Origin: an uncultured Puniceicoccaceae bacterium
Lineage (GTDB): Bacteria > Verrucomicrobiota > Verrucomicrobiia > Opitutales > Coraliomargaritaceae
Assembly: GCA_913031135.1 (NCBI GenBank)
Contig: CAJWEH010000002.1
Span: 1-64,000 of the forward strand
Length of the DNA: 64,000 nucleotides
Direction of reading: 5' to 3'
How positions within the stretch are numbered: the stretch's first letter is position 1; every line of letters begins with the position of its first letter. This document shows, piece after piece, positions 15,796-25,076 of the stretch. The notes under the pieces are model-generated. The model was not told the origin of the DNA and ran no database searches. It saw nothing but the letters and a program-made list of their open reading frames with translations. The translations under genes and the position numbers were made by a program.

Positions 15796-18072
15796 ATGTT
15801 TCAGAATAAACGGATACTATTTCTAGGTGTTGGAGGAGCTGGTATGGCACCTTTGGCACTTTGGTGTTCGAGTCAATCAACAAGCTTATTTGGCTATGAT
15901 GACTTTCTGAAGCATGAGACTGAAGATTTATTGACGCAGACTGGGCTTACTCTTTTAGATTTATTACTACTAGAGGATCTCAAATCCTTTGATTTAATCG
16001 TTTACTCAAATGCTTTTCCGCTTGATAACCCATTTTTGCTTGAGGCGAAACGGTTGAATATCGAGTGTTTTCGTAGGGGTGAGTTTTTAGCTCAGATCGC
16101 ACAAAAGAAAAAGTTGATTGCAGTGGTGGGAAGTCATGGAAAGACGACTACTAGTGCTTTGATTGCTTTTTTAGTTCAGAAGTACGATCAAACGATCGAT
16201 TATATTTTAGGGGGTTTTTTGAAAGATGGTTCGTCGCCAGCTTTTGCGTGTGGATCAGATTGGCTTTTAGCAGAAATAGATGAGAGTGATGGATCAATTG
16301 ATCAATTTTCGCCAGAGCTGACTGTGTTTTTAAATTTGAGTTGGGATCATTCTGACTATTACAAGGATTTTGATGCTTTAAAAGGCGTATTTGCTGCTTT
16401 ATTAGAACGAACAAGTGGGACAATTTTTGTTGAAAAAGCGTTATTGAAAAGCTTGGGCTTTAGTTCATCACTTTTTCCACGCTGTCAGTTTATTGAGTGT
16501 CACTTGACGGAGGGATCGAAAGATTCTGAGCATGAGGCGGTTAACGGTAACTTATTAAGCTCTGAATTTAATCAAAAAAACCAATGTTTTGCCTTAGCAG
16601 TTGCGGAACATTTAGGGTTTGCTCAAGAAAGTGACCGTTCTATCTTTCATTCTTTTGTTGGGGTGAAGCGAAGGCAAAATTTACTGGTTTCCGATTCAAA
16701 TTTGACAGTTTTTTTAGATTACGCACATCATCCTTTTGAGATTGAGCATTTGATTCAATCAGTTCGTAAAGCCTATAATGATCATGAGCTCGTTTTGGTT
16801 TTTCAGCCACATCGTTACTCTAGAACACACAGCTTAAAAAAAGAAATAGCAACTGTTTTAAGTGAAACAAATCGTTTGTTTTTATTGCCGATTTATTCTG
16901 CTTTTGAAAAGGAGTTCGGTGGATTTGATTTAGAGCAGTTCAAAAAGTTAATTGAGACTCAGAGTATCTCCTTAATCAATCTGAATATTTTAGGTTTAAA
17001 TTCCATTTTAGAGAGTATCGACCCATCAAAGAAGACGGTTGTGTTATTTGTAGGTGCTGGTTCTATCAACGAATTTTCGAAAGCGTTTACTGCTCTCTAT
17101 AAGGGAGGGACGCTTGCGCGAGCATGGCTTGATTTTGCTCATGCTAATGTGTCTAAGGAGTCTGTGGTGAAGTTGGATGAATCCTTGTCTGAGAAAACAA
17201 CTTTTAAAATTGGGGGGTCTGCGGCATTTTATGCTGAGCCTGCTTCTGTTTCAGATTTGTTATCTTTGGTTGAATCGGCTCTAATTTTTGGTCTTGAATA
17301 CTTTTGCCTAGGCAGAGGTTCAAATATTTTAGTTTCGGATAACGGTTATGGTGGTCTCGTGCTTCGATTTAATCATAAGCGATGGCGTGTAATTAAGGCT
17401 GTTGGCCCAAATCACTTATGGGTTGGTTGTGGAGTTAGGCTTAAGGAATTGTGTGGCTATGTTGCTCGTTTAGGTTTTTCGGGCTTTGAGTTTTTGGAAG
17501 GAATTCCTGGCACGCTTGGTGGTGCTTTGCGTATGAATGCTGGAGCTATGGGTAAATGGATTTTTGACGTTGTCGAACGTGTACTGATGCTTGATGCTAA
17601 TGGAGTTATCCAAGCGATGCCAAAGAATTCATTTACAGTTGAGTACAGGCGGGTCAAAGAAATTAGTGAAGGGATTGCTTTGGGTGCGTTATTAAAACTG
17701 GGTGCTCCTGAATCCACCCAAACGATTCGAACAAAGATTGATTCGTATTCGGATGTTCGCAAAGGTAGTCAACCAATTGCTCCTAGTGCTGGTTGTATCT
17801 TTAAGAATCCAAACGGGAATTATGCGGGACGCTTAATTGATGAACTCGGACTAAAGGGAGCGTCTTTTGGGAAGGCAGAAGTTTCGGATGTCCATGGCAA
17901 CTTTATTATCAATAAAGGAGGATCAACTGCATTAGAGGTACAGTCTTTGATTCGCCGTATTCGTAAAAAAGTTAGAAATGAATCAGGTTATGAATTAGAG
18001 CCGGAAGTTTTATTACTTGGTGAGAGTTGGGATGATGTTCTAAAGGAGATTGGTGATGAAAAAGAACTTTGA
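15796..18072 (+). CDS. murC-murB: MurC-MurB fusion (UDP-MurNAc-L-alanine ligase / UDP-GlcNAc-enolpyruvate reductase)
   Basis: One continuous frame of 758 residues carries two enzymes. Residues 1 to about 435 are MurC, with the GVGGAGMAPLA start, the P-loop G112-S-H-G-K-T-T-T and LFLDYAHHPFEI. From about residue 455 comes MurB, with TTFKIGG, RGSNILVSD (about 507), GIPGTLGGAL, SAGCIFKNP (about 664-672) and the closing ELEPEVLLLG. The fusion joins the reductase that makes UDP-MurNAc to the ligase that uses it. The MurB proton donor, Ser in E. coli, appears as Cys (SAGC). The end overlaps ddl by 17 nt. Confidence 0.95.
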   Translation: MFQNKRILFLGVGGAGMAPLALWCSSQSTSLFGYDDFLKHETEDLLTQTGLTLLDLLLLEDLKSFDLIVYSNAFPLDNPFLLEAKRLNIECFRRGEFLAQIAQKKKLIAVVGSHGKTTTSALIAFLVQKYDQTIDYILGGFLKDGSSPAFACGSDWLLAEIDESDGSIDQFSPELTVFLNLSWDHSDYYKDFDALKGVFAALLERTSGTIFVEKALLKSLGFSSSLFPRCQFIECHLTEGSKDSEHEAVNGNLLSSEFNQKNQCFALAVAEHLGFAQESDRSIFHSFVGVKRRQNLLVSDSNLTVFLDYAHHPFEIEHLIQSVRKAYNDHELVLVFQPHRYSRTHSLKKEIATVLSETNRLFLLPIYSAFEKEFGGFDLEQFKKLIETQSISLINLNILGLNSILESIDPSKKTVVLFVGAGSINEFSKAFTALYKGGTLARAWLDFAHANVSKESVVKLDESLSEKTTFKIGGSAAFYAEPASVSDLLSLVESALIFGLEYFCLGRGSNILVSDNGYGGLVLRFNHKRWRVIKAVGPNHLWVGCGVRLKELCGYVARLGFSGFEFLEGIPGTLGGALRMNAGAMGKWIFDVVERVLMLDANGVIQAMPKNSFTVEYRRVKEISEGIALGALLKLGAPESTQTIRTKIDSYSDVRKGSQPIAPSAGCIFKNPNGNYAGRLIDELGLKGASFGKAEVSDVHGNFIINKGGSTALEVQSLIRRIRKKVRNESGYELEPEVLLLGESWDDVLKEIGDEKEL

Positions 18073-18985
18073 GCATTTTTTTGTTTTATCAGGGGGCACG
18101 AGTGCCGAGCGTGAGGTTTCCTTAAAGAGTGGTTCTGCGGTTGCTAAGACATTGAGCAAACAATATCCAGTAAAGAATGTTGTTCTTGATTCTGAAAGTA
18201 TTCCAGATGGCATCGACAGTAATCGTCATATCGTATTTCCTGTTTTACATGGGGCTTTTGGGGAAGATGGTCGCTTACAAGCCTTACTTGAGCATGAGGC
18301 GATTGAATTTGTAGGCAGTGGTTCAGAGGCTAGTGCTTTGTGTATGGATAAGTTGGCTTCTAAATTAAAAGCAAAAAAAATAGGTGTTCCTGTTGCGGAA
18401 AGTCTATCGGTAAACGCTTCTTCGATTCCGCTCGCCGATACGATTATAAAAGAGTTAGGAAGCGATCTCGTTATAAAGCCAAATCGTTCGGGCAGTAGTG
18501 ATGGTCTATCTTATATTTCCAATCGCTCTTCCTTAGGGCTTGCTTTGTCGAAAATTGAAGAGGGCGATTGGCTCCTTGAGCGACGAATTGAAGGACGAGA
18601 ATTTACGGTTGGGCTTTTAGAGGGCTCGGCATTAGAGATCGTTGAAATAAAGTGCCGAGGAGGGCAGTTTGATTATCATGCTAAATATGAATCGAAACAG
18701 ACGCTTTATGAAAGCCCTGCTGTTATCGATAAGGATTTAGAGCAAAAGATTAAAGGACTGGCTGAAACAATATATAAAGCATTTGCTTGCCGGGATTTTG
18801 CTCGGATTGATTTTATGGTAGAAGATAACAGACCTTATTTTTTGGAAGTGAATACGATTCCTGGAATGACTGAGACGAGCCTTTTACCCAAATCAGCTGC
18901 TGCAAATGGGCTAATGTTTGATGAGCTTTGTCAAAAAATGGCATCCTTTGCCTTGGAACGCTTTCTTAAACCTTCGATGGAGTGA
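18056..18985 (+). CDS. ddl: D-alanine-D-alanine ligase
   Basis: It joins two D-alanines for MurF. From ATG 18056 it has 309 residues. AGGAG (18044-18048) lies 7 nt upstream and supports this start over the TTG and GTG just before it. ATP-grasp features are clear: LSGGTSAEREVSLKSG, LHGAFGEDGRLQALLE, VIKPNRSGSSDG, and the metal-binding ARIDFMVEDNRPYFLEVNTI with PGMTETSLLP. It overlaps murC-murB by 17 nt, and the ftsQ start (TGATG) by 1 nt. Confidence 0.96.
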   Translation: MKKNFEHFFVLSGGTSAEREVSLKSGSAVAKTLSKQYPVKNVVLDSESIPDGIDSNRHIVFPVLHGAFGEDGRLQALLEHEAIEFVGSGSEASALCMDKLASKLKAKKIGVPVAESLSVNASSIPLADTIIKELGSDLVIKPNRSGSSDGLSYISNRSSLGLALSKIEEGDWLLERRIEGREFTVGLLEGSALEIVEIKCRGGQFDYHAKYESKQTLYESPAVIDKDLEQKIKGLAETIYKAFACRDFARIDFMVEDNRPYFLEVNTIPGMTETSLLPKSAAANGLMFDELCQKMASFALERFLKPSME

Positions 18986-19917
18986 TGAAATTTGATTTTA
19001 AAGATAATAAATCGGTTTCGTATCGCGGTTCACATAGTTGGCGTGACTTAAACGAACAAAGATCTAAACGAATCGTTACCATCGCTTCGGTTTTACGAAG
19101 AATCAGAGGTTACTTGAGATACTTGATTGTACTGTGCTTGCTCTTTGGTGGCTTTTGGTTTTGGGATACTTTTTTTCGAGCAACCAATGTGACTGAAATA
19201 GATTCTAATGTCAGTTCCACAAATTATTTGAGTAAAGTTTTATTTAAAACGGACGGGGTGTTGGATCAAAATTGGTTGGCTAAGGTGACGCAATTAAATA
19301 AAAGGATGAAATTGATGGATGTGGATATTCACGGAATAAAGATGAAGTTAGAAGCATTGGATCAAATTACAAAAGCCGAGGTCGTTCGAATTTTTCCTGA
19401 TGCGATTAAAATTGAATTGTTTGAAGAACAGCCGATGTGCCGTTTAAACTTAAAGACAAGAAGTGGTGAAATAGAGTCCAAAATGGTTTCATTGAATGGA
19501 GTGGTTTTCTCCGCATATGGCTACGAGGATTCTTTTTATAATAGTTTGCCTGAGTTTATCCCTTACAATGGTACCATTGAAATTTCAGAGCCTATCAATG
19601 GGATCGATAGGATTCGTCTTCTAATGGATCGCTATACAAATGAAGTTTTCAAAGAGGATTTAAAAATTGATCAAATTAATGCTAAGAATTTCCCTGCTGA
19701 AGTTGGAATGCCTGGTCAGGTGATCGAAATTAAAACAAAGCGTATCCCTCGCATATTATTAAGTGCTTATGATGATTTTGATGAACAAATCAATCGATTG
19801 AGGTATCTATTGATTCGTATTAGTGTGATGGGAGACCCTGAAGTCCTAAAAGTCGATTTATCTTTAAAGCACTCTGCTGCAGTTCAATTTAAAGACCCTC
19901 AAATTCGTGCATTCTAA
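18985..19917 (+). CDS. ftsQ: Cell division protein FtsQ
   Basis: This bitopic divisome protein has 310 residues. A basic cytoplasmic N-terminus of about 45 residues precedes one membrane segment (RYLIVLCLLFGGFWFWDTFF region), then a POTRA-like region and the FtsQ/DivIB domain with KAEVVRIFPDAIKIELFEEQ, which matches the family's 'v.r.wP..l.i...E..p' pattern. The C-terminal ILLSAYDDFDEQINRLRYLL fits the domain end. The start is the ATG sharing its A with the ddl stop. Position before ftsA and ftsZ supports the call. Confidence 0.9.
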   Translation: MKFDFKDNKSVSYRGSHSWRDLNEQRSKRIVTIASVLRRIRGYLRYLIVLCLLFGGFWFWDTFFRATNVTEIDSNVSSTNYLSKVLFKTDGVLDQNWLAKVTQLNKRMKLMDVDIHGIKMKLEALDQITKAEVVRIFPDAIKIELFEEQPMCRLNLKTRSGEIESKMVSLNGVVFSAYGYEDSFYNSLPEFIPYNGTIEISEPINGIDRIRLLMDRYTNEVFKEDLKIDQINAKNFPAEVGMPGQVIEIKTKRIPRILLSAYDDFDEQINRLRYLLIRISVMGDPEVLKVDLSLKHSAAVQFKDPQIRAF

Positions 19918-19956
19918 TCTTTATTTTTGAATTAAAATATACCATTTTGTTTTTTA

Positions 19957-21162
19957 ATGGGATACTCAAAGGTCGTCGGAGCAATTGAAATAGGCACATC
20001 AAAAGTAGCCATTTTAATTGGCGAAATATCAAATGATGGCTCTCTCAACATTATTGGACATTACACTGGACTGGCTAAAGGAGTAAAAAAGGGAGTGATT
20101 GTCGATTTAGAGGCAGCATCGGCTTCTGTGCATGCCTCCATTTTAAGAGCAGAAAATGAAGCTAATGTGAAAATTAGTGAGGTCTATTTGGCTCAGACTG
20201 GTATGCATTTAAAGGGCATTTTCAATGTTGGAACAGCGAATGTGAGTAGTTCGGATGGATTGATTTCAAAATCTGATATCGAGCGTGCAAAAGAAGATGC
20301 CAAGCGGCCAAGATTGCCTGAAGGTCGTGTTTTCATAAACCATATACAAAATCCATTTTCTATAGATGGGGTCAAAACAGAAAATCCCTTACATAAGAAA
20401 GGTAGGCGCTTAAAGGTTGGTTATTGGGCAATTCATGCAGATAGCAAAATTTTGCAGGATTCTCTTAGAGTGATCCGTGGGGTTCCTTTAGATGTAGAAG
20501 ATGTCATACTTTCATCGATTGCTTCTAGTAATGTTTTATTACATGAGAATGAAAAAAAAGCGGGTGCATTGGTTGTTGATATTGGAGGAGGAACAACGGA
20601 TTTTGCATTATATCGCGACGGTTTTATTGTCTATACAGGTGTCATTCCTGTCGGGGGTGATCATATTTCTAATGATTTAAGTATGGGATTACGAACCTCT
20701 GTGGAGGTGGCAGATAAACTTAAATTGAGAGAGGGTCTTGCGCTTGAAGTTAAAAAAGATCCTAAGGCTTATGTTTGGCTGGTTGGAAACCAGATAATTG
20801 GTGATCGAGAGATTCCTTTAATCTCTGTTTCAAAAATAGTAGAATCTCGTCTAAAAGAAATATTTGAAATCATTGTCGAAGAGTTGACTGAGTTGAAGCT
20901 CTTTAATAAAAAAGAGATTGCATCTGGAGTGGTTTTGACTGGAGGCACTTCAAAAATTATCGGGATTGAGCACTTGGTTGCTAGGGTGATGGATTTAGAG
21001 TGTCGTTTGGGTTCTTGTCATTGGGATATTTCTGAAGATTTAAATGTCCCTGAATATACAACCGCACTTGGCTTGCTTTCTTATGCGGTTGCAAATAATG
21101 AAGGATCTCAAAGTAAGGGAGGGTCTATTATAAATTTTTTAAGGGGGTTTTTAGACCGTTGA
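19957..21162 (+). CDS. ftsA: Cell division protein FtsA
   Basis: This actin-like protein tethers FtsZ filaments to the membrane. It has 401 residues. The nucleotide motifs are AIEIGTSKVAILIG at the N-terminus, VVDIGGGTTDFALY (about 204-217) and GVVLTGGTSKIIGIEHL. The 1C subdomain region follows the first motif, as in FtsA and unlike MreB. The last residues (SIINFLRGFLDR) form the amphipathic membrane-targeting helix. The intact anchoring helix matters because its partner FtsZ is unusual here. Confidence 0.95.
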   Translation: MGYSKVVGAIEIGTSKVAILIGEISNDGSLNIIGHYTGLAKGVKKGVIVDLEAASASVHASILRAENEANVKISEVYLAQTGMHLKGIFNVGTANVSSSDGLISKSDIERAKEDAKRPRLPEGRVFINHIQNPFSIDGVKTENPLHKKGRRLKVGYWAIHADSKILQDSLRVIRGVPLDVEDVILSSIASSNVLLHENEKKAGALVVDIGGGTTDFALYRDGFIVYTGVIPVGGDHISNDLSMGLRTSVEVADKLKLREGLALEVKKDPKAYVWLVGNQIIGDREIPLISVSKIVESRLKEIFEIIVEELTELKLFNKKEIASGVVLTGGTSKIIGIEHLVARVMDLECRLGSCHWDISEDLNVPEYTTALGLLSYAVANNEGSQSKGGSIINFLRGFLDR

Positions 21163-21188
21163 GTGTTATCGTAGAATGAATCAATCAA

Positions 21189-22436
21189 ATGAGTGAATTA
21201 GATCTAATGAATTTAAAAGTGAGGGTTCTGGGGCTAGGGGGCGCAGGTTCCTTAATCGTTGACACATTTTGTAATCAAGCTTCTGCAAATGTAGAATGCT
21301 ATGCACTTGACTCAGATTCTAAGTTTTTAGGTTCAATAAAGTCAGCGAAAACAATGTTAGTTGGTCAAGAGGTCTGTCGGGGTATTGGTTGCGGTGGTGA
21401 TATAGAATTGGCTCAGCAAGCGATTGAACAGGATAGAGATCTTTTAAATCAAATCTTAGAGGGAAGGGATGTTCTTATATTGGTAGCTGGTTTAGGTGGT
21501 GGTATTGGTAGCGCATTGGCTTCTGTTATATCTGAGTTGAGCGGAAAGACCAATGCCTTAATTCTAGGCTTTTTCATATTACCCTTTAGTTTTGAAGGTT
21601 CGAGATATCGAATCAGTAACACTACTGCAGAACACATACGTCCATTAGTGCATGGTATGTTCACGATCCAAAATGACTTATTACTTCAGGAAGGCGAAGG
21701 AAATTTGAGTGCTTTAAATGTTTTTGAAAATGGTAATCGATGGATTTTAAATAGTTTAAATTCAATACAGAATGTGCTCTTTGAAAACGGATTATTAAAT
21801 CAAGATTTAGGATCCTTAAAAAAGGTCTTTAGCCAATTAGGTGGAAAATCTTTTTTTGCAGTAAGTGGAGAGAAGGAAGAGTTTATTTCTGATATGGAAT
21901 CGGTACAAACGTTTATTCAAGCATTTCTGTCAGGACCGTTTTTTCACCTAGATATTCGACCGTCACACCTTGATAAATTGTTGATTATCATAAAAGGGAG
22001 TCAAAATTTAGAACTTTCGGTTATTAATGATATTAGTTCTTTGATTATTAAGGAGTTGAATTTTAAAAAAGATGTCAATCTAGGGGCGTTTATCGATCCT
22101 TCTTTAGTGAATACCTTAGAGATTTGTATCTTTGGTAAATCAGAAGTAGAGGAAAAACAGCTTGAAGCAAAGTCTAGTGATCGAAGTGCAAAAGAAGATG
22201 CTAGTAGTTCATCCTTAGACCTAGGTTTAGAAATGAGCGAGCAAAAGCCTAAAGTACATAAATCAAAACTAGGAAAAAAGCATAAGGAAGAATCAGATTC
22301 GCAAAAAGAGTTTCAATTTTTTGACAATGGTGAAAATAGAGGCTATTTTGAAAATACGGATACTGAGTTTTACAAAGAAATCAATTTGGATATGCCCACG
22401 TATCTACGAAAAGGGATTAAAGTTAAGTATAAATAA
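21189..22436 (+). CDS. ftsZ: Divergent FtsZ
   Basis: This tubulin-like division protein has 415 residues and lies directly after ftsA. The overall fold is readable: LGLGGAGS near residues 14-21, AGLGGGIGSALA (100-111), FILPFSFEGSRYR, QNDLLL (161-166), a variable acidic linker and a normal C-terminal partner-binding peptide (DMPTYLRK). Several key sites differ from canonical FtsZ. The GGGTGTG signature reads GGGIGSA, and the T7 loop NxDxxD reads N204-Q-D206-L-G-S209, with the last Asp replaced by Ser. GTP turnover may therefore be altered. No second FtsZ is in the window. Confidence 0.9.
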   Translation: MSELDLMNLKVRVLGLGGAGSLIVDTFCNQASANVECYALDSDSKFLGSIKSAKTMLVGQEVCRGIGCGGDIELAQQAIEQDRDLLNQILEGRDVLILVAGLGGGIGSALASVISELSGKTNALILGFFILPFSFEGSRYRISNTTAEHIRPLVHGMFTIQNDLLLQEGEGNLSALNVFENGNRWILNSLNSIQNVLFENGLLNQDLGSLKKVFSQLGGKSFFAVSGEKEEFISDMESVQTFIQAFLSGPFFHLDIRPSHLDKLLIIIKGSQNLELSVINDISSLIIKELNFKKDVNLGAFIDPSLVNTLEICIFGKSEVEEKQLEAKSSDRSAKEDASSSSLDLGLEMSEQKPKVHKSKLGKKHKEESDSQKEFQFFDNGENRGYFENTDTEFYKEINLDMPTYLRKGIKVKYK

Positions 22437-22451
22437 AAGTATGGTTACAGT

Positions 22452-23306
22452 ATGGGATTAAAGGTACAGTTATTATTGTTTGGGGCAGTTTTTATGCAGT
22501 GTATTTTAAGTGCTGGCTCAATTAGTGGCTTTGTTGAATCAACAACTGAGAATCGTTACAGGCTCACAGTTTTGAGCTCTGATATTGTAGACTTCAATGT
22601 TGGTGATGCCTATGAATTTAATGTGGGGCTGGGCGATCAAGGTTCGATGTACGAAGGTCGCAAAATTCAAGCGGAAGTCGTTTATTATAGTGAAAGGTGG
22701 AATTTAGAAAAAATTTTTCCAATTGATGGTTTTGGGGCTAAAGCGTATCGAGATGCAAACACAAAGTTTCACAAGCGAGTTGCGACGATGAGTCGTAGAA
22801 ATTTCATTAAAGAAGGCGAGTATGTGCTTCCGTTTTCAGGGATCAACCAAGACGGAGATTTTTTTCAAATAAAAGATTTTTTGGGTAAAGCGGTGGTGAT
22901 CAATTTTATTTTCACTCGTTGCCGTGCCCTTGAGATGTGTCCTGCTTCTACAAAGCGCATGTCAATTTTACAAGAGCGTGCGAGAGAGTTAGGGTTGGAT
23001 GATATTCATTTTTTAACAATATCTTTTGATCCCGAAAATGATTCACCAGGTATCTTGAAGCAGTATGCGGAATCTTATGAACTTGAGTTAGATAATTTTA
23101 CTTTAATGACATCTAAGTCTGAATGGATTGATGACTTGATGCGGTATTTTGGGATTATTCGTATGCAAGAGGATGGTACGATTAATCATACGATGGCGAC
23201 ATTGCTATTAGATCCACAAGGGCGTGTTCATTTCAGGAAAGAAGGCTCTAAGTGGGGTATTGAAGAGTTTTTATCTAAGGCTGAGGACTTATTGGGTAAC
23301 AGGTGA
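22452..23306 (+). CDS. Sco1/SenC-type thioredoxin-fold protein
   Basis: This exported protein of 284 residues has a signal peptide (about 1-21), an N-terminal beta-rich region, then a Sco domain. The metal/redox site reads C157-x5-C163 (FTRCRALEMCPAS) with the distal H246 (NHTMATLLLDP). Sco proteins deliver copper to cytochrome c oxidase or act as periplasmic thiol reductases. The longer spacing between cysteines differs from the usual CPxxCP; I recall such variants in related bacteria but cannot confirm here. It starts 15 nt after ftsZ and overlaps the next gene by 1 nt. Confidence 0.85.
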   Translation: MGLKVQLLLFGAVFMQCILSAGSISGFVESTTENRYRLTVLSSDIVDFNVGDAYEFNVGLGDQGSMYEGRKIQAEVVYYSERWNLEKIFPIDGFGAKAYRDANTKFHKRVATMSRRNFIKEGEYVLPFSGINQDGDFFQIKDFLGKAVVINFIFTRCRALEMCPASTKRMSILQERARELGLDDIHFLTISFDPENDSPGILKQYAESYELELDNFTLMTSKSEWIDDLMRYFGIIRMQEDGTINHTMATLLLDPQGRVHFRKEGSKWGIEEFLSKAEDLLGNR

Positions 23307-24196
23307 TGGAGCAGTCTATAAAATTATCAAATAAAAAAATCGGTGTCTTTGTGATTACGCTGATTTTTATTGGTGTTTATTTTGTAATTAAAGCACTACC
23401 TGATTCAGAATGTGGCTTTTTGCATTATGAAAAAGTTGTCAATGAAAATGGCGAGATTGAATATTGTGCAACTAACAGTGCGGGATTTATCGATTTATCA
23501 AAACTTCAGTATCCTGTTCAATTAATTATGGATTGGGATTCCGATTCAAAACAGGGGCAATTGTCTCTAAAATTAGATGGGGGGCATTTTTTATTGCCTC
23601 ATGAGCTTGCTTACACGCACACCAAAAAGATTCACTTGTTATTAGTTGATGAATCATTGGAAGACTACCACCACTTACATCCCGATATAACTGAACTCGA
23701 TCAGACCTATACTTTTAACTTTAATCCTAAAACAAAGGGAGTGTATAAGGCCTATGCGGAGGTTGTGCCCAAAAGAACTAGAAGACAGTTAATTGCGAGT
23801 TCAGAATTAAAAGTAGGGGATGATTTAAGGGTGCAAAATTTTTCAAGAAAAACTCAGGATATTCAAAATGCTTTGCACTTTGAGCTTTTGGGTGTGCCTG
23901 AAGTCTTAGAGGTGAATAAAGATTATCGATTTAAGTTAACCGTTTTAGATCCAAGTGGTATGCCCGCACAGCTTGAGAGGATTATGGATGCCAAAGCACA
24001 TATGGTAGCGTTTGACTCAGGTCGTTTGGGTTTTGCTCATATGCACCCAGTTGAAGAAGTGGTTGATCTAGATTCTCTTGAGAATTTGGACTTTTATTTT
24101 AATGTTCCTAAAGCAGGGTGGTATCGTCTTTTTGCCCAAGTACAGATTAATGGAGCATCCGTTTATGGAAGTTTTGATCTTCTAGTTAAAGGTTGA
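23306..24196 (+). CDS. Membrane-anchored His-rich protein, possibly copper-handling
   Basis: This 296-residue protein has one N-terminal membrane segment (about 11-30) and a periplasmic part with two similar blocks. The first contains HLLLVDESLEDYHHLHPD (H122, H123, H125) and the second AHMVAFDSGRLGFAHMHPVE (H232, H245, H247). Each is followed by a 'GxYxxYAEV / GWYRLFAQV' strand. Paired HxHP motifs suggest metal binding. Translational coupling to the Sco gene (TGATG) supports a shared role in periplasmic copper delivery or storage. I do not know a named family. The 3' end overlaps the convergent lpxI by 11 nt. Confidence 0.7.
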   Translation: MEQSIKLSNKKIGVFVITLIFIGVYFVIKALPDSECGFLHYEKVVNENGEIEYCATNSAGFIDLSKLQYPVQLIMDWDSDSKQGQLSLKLDGGHFLLPHELAYTHTKKIHLLLVDESLEDYHHLHPDITELDQTYTFNFNPKTKGVYKAYAEVVPKRTRRQLIASSELKVGDDLRVQNFSRKTQDIQNALHFELLGVPEVLEVNKDYRFKLTVLDPSGMPAQLERIMDAKAHMVAFDSGRLGFAHMHPVEEVVDLDSLENLDFYFNVPKAGWYRLFAQVQINGASVYGSFDLLVKG

Positions 24197-25076
24197 TAGC
24201 GCCTTCCCTAAAATGATTTGAATCTACCCCAATAAGTTGTACTTGATTGGCTTTTGCTTGATTAATGATTTCTTCTTTATCAAGTATGATGACAGAATCC
24301 GTTTCTAAAACAGCAGTTTTTATGTTGGATTTGATCATAAGTTCGAGGGTTTTCATTCCAAAGATAGGAACATCAAAGCGGTGGTCTTGATTTTGCTTGA
24401 TCGTCTTAAAAAATACTAGTGCGTCGGTTTTAAAGTCGCTTACTCTTTTTAGCATTTCATTTGTTCCTTCATAGGCTTCAACAGCAAGCACAGTATTTTT
24501 TCTAGTCACTATGCCTTGTCCAATGTTCAGTTTAGCAATCTTTTGAACGATTTTTTGTCCGTATTCAATATAGTTTGGCTGAACTTGAATCGTTCCACCG
24601 GTCATGCAGCCTTCTTTAGCAAGATGCTCATCCAAAAAAGAGCGAGCATCCAAAACAGTTTTTCCGATCGCTTCTATTTCTTGGACAAAAGCCCCGAAAA
24701 TTGTTTCGGCGTTATGGCATTGAATGCTACCGAGTAGGTCTTGCATTTTAGCATCAGGATTCATCCCCTTAAATAAAAGGTGACTATTAATTTTGCCCGC
24801 CATAATGACATAGGGACATTGAAATGTTTTAATTGAATCTAGGATCTTAGATAATTGGCTGACATGAAGAGATTGGTGGTTTCTCACATCAAAGCTCTGA
24901 ATCAATGCAGGGTCGGTTTGGTCTATAAATGAAATTAGTTTAAGGGGGATCGCCTTCTCTTTGATTTTTTCGCTGATTAATGCTGGGTAGCGTCCTTCTC
25001 CAGCGATTAAAACGATGGGTTCATTATTATATTCAACTGGTAGGAATTGTGAATGCATCTTATTATCTTTAATCAT
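24186..25076 (-). CDS. lpxI: UDP-2,3-diacylglucosamine pyrophosphatase LpxI
   Basis: LpxI makes lipid X for lipid A synthesis and replaces LpxH in some Gram-negative lineages. The protein has 296 residues. It shows IAGEGRYPALISE at the start, DARSFLDEHLAKEG in the middle and the C-terminal signature: GQGIVTRKNTVLAVEAYEGT, then QNQDHRFDVPIFGMKTLE. The ATG shares its A with the stop of the FecR-like gene, so the two are coupled. Its presence predicts an LPS-bearing outer membrane. Confidence 0.92.
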   Translation of the reverse strand: MIKDNKMHSQFLPVEYNNEPIVLIAGEGRYPALISEKIKEKAIPLKLISFIDQTDPALIQSFDVRNHQSLHVSQLSKILDSIKTFQCPYVIMAGKINSHLLFKGMNPDAKMQDLLGSIQCHNAETIFGAFVQEIEAIGKTVLDARSFLDEHLAKEGCMTGGTIQVQPNYIEYGQKIVQKIAKLNIGQGIVTRKNTVLAVEAYEGTNEMLKRVSDFKTDALVFFKTIKQNQDHRFDVPIFGMKTLELMIKSNIKTAVLETDSVIILDKEEIINQAKANQVQLIGVDSNHFREGAINL

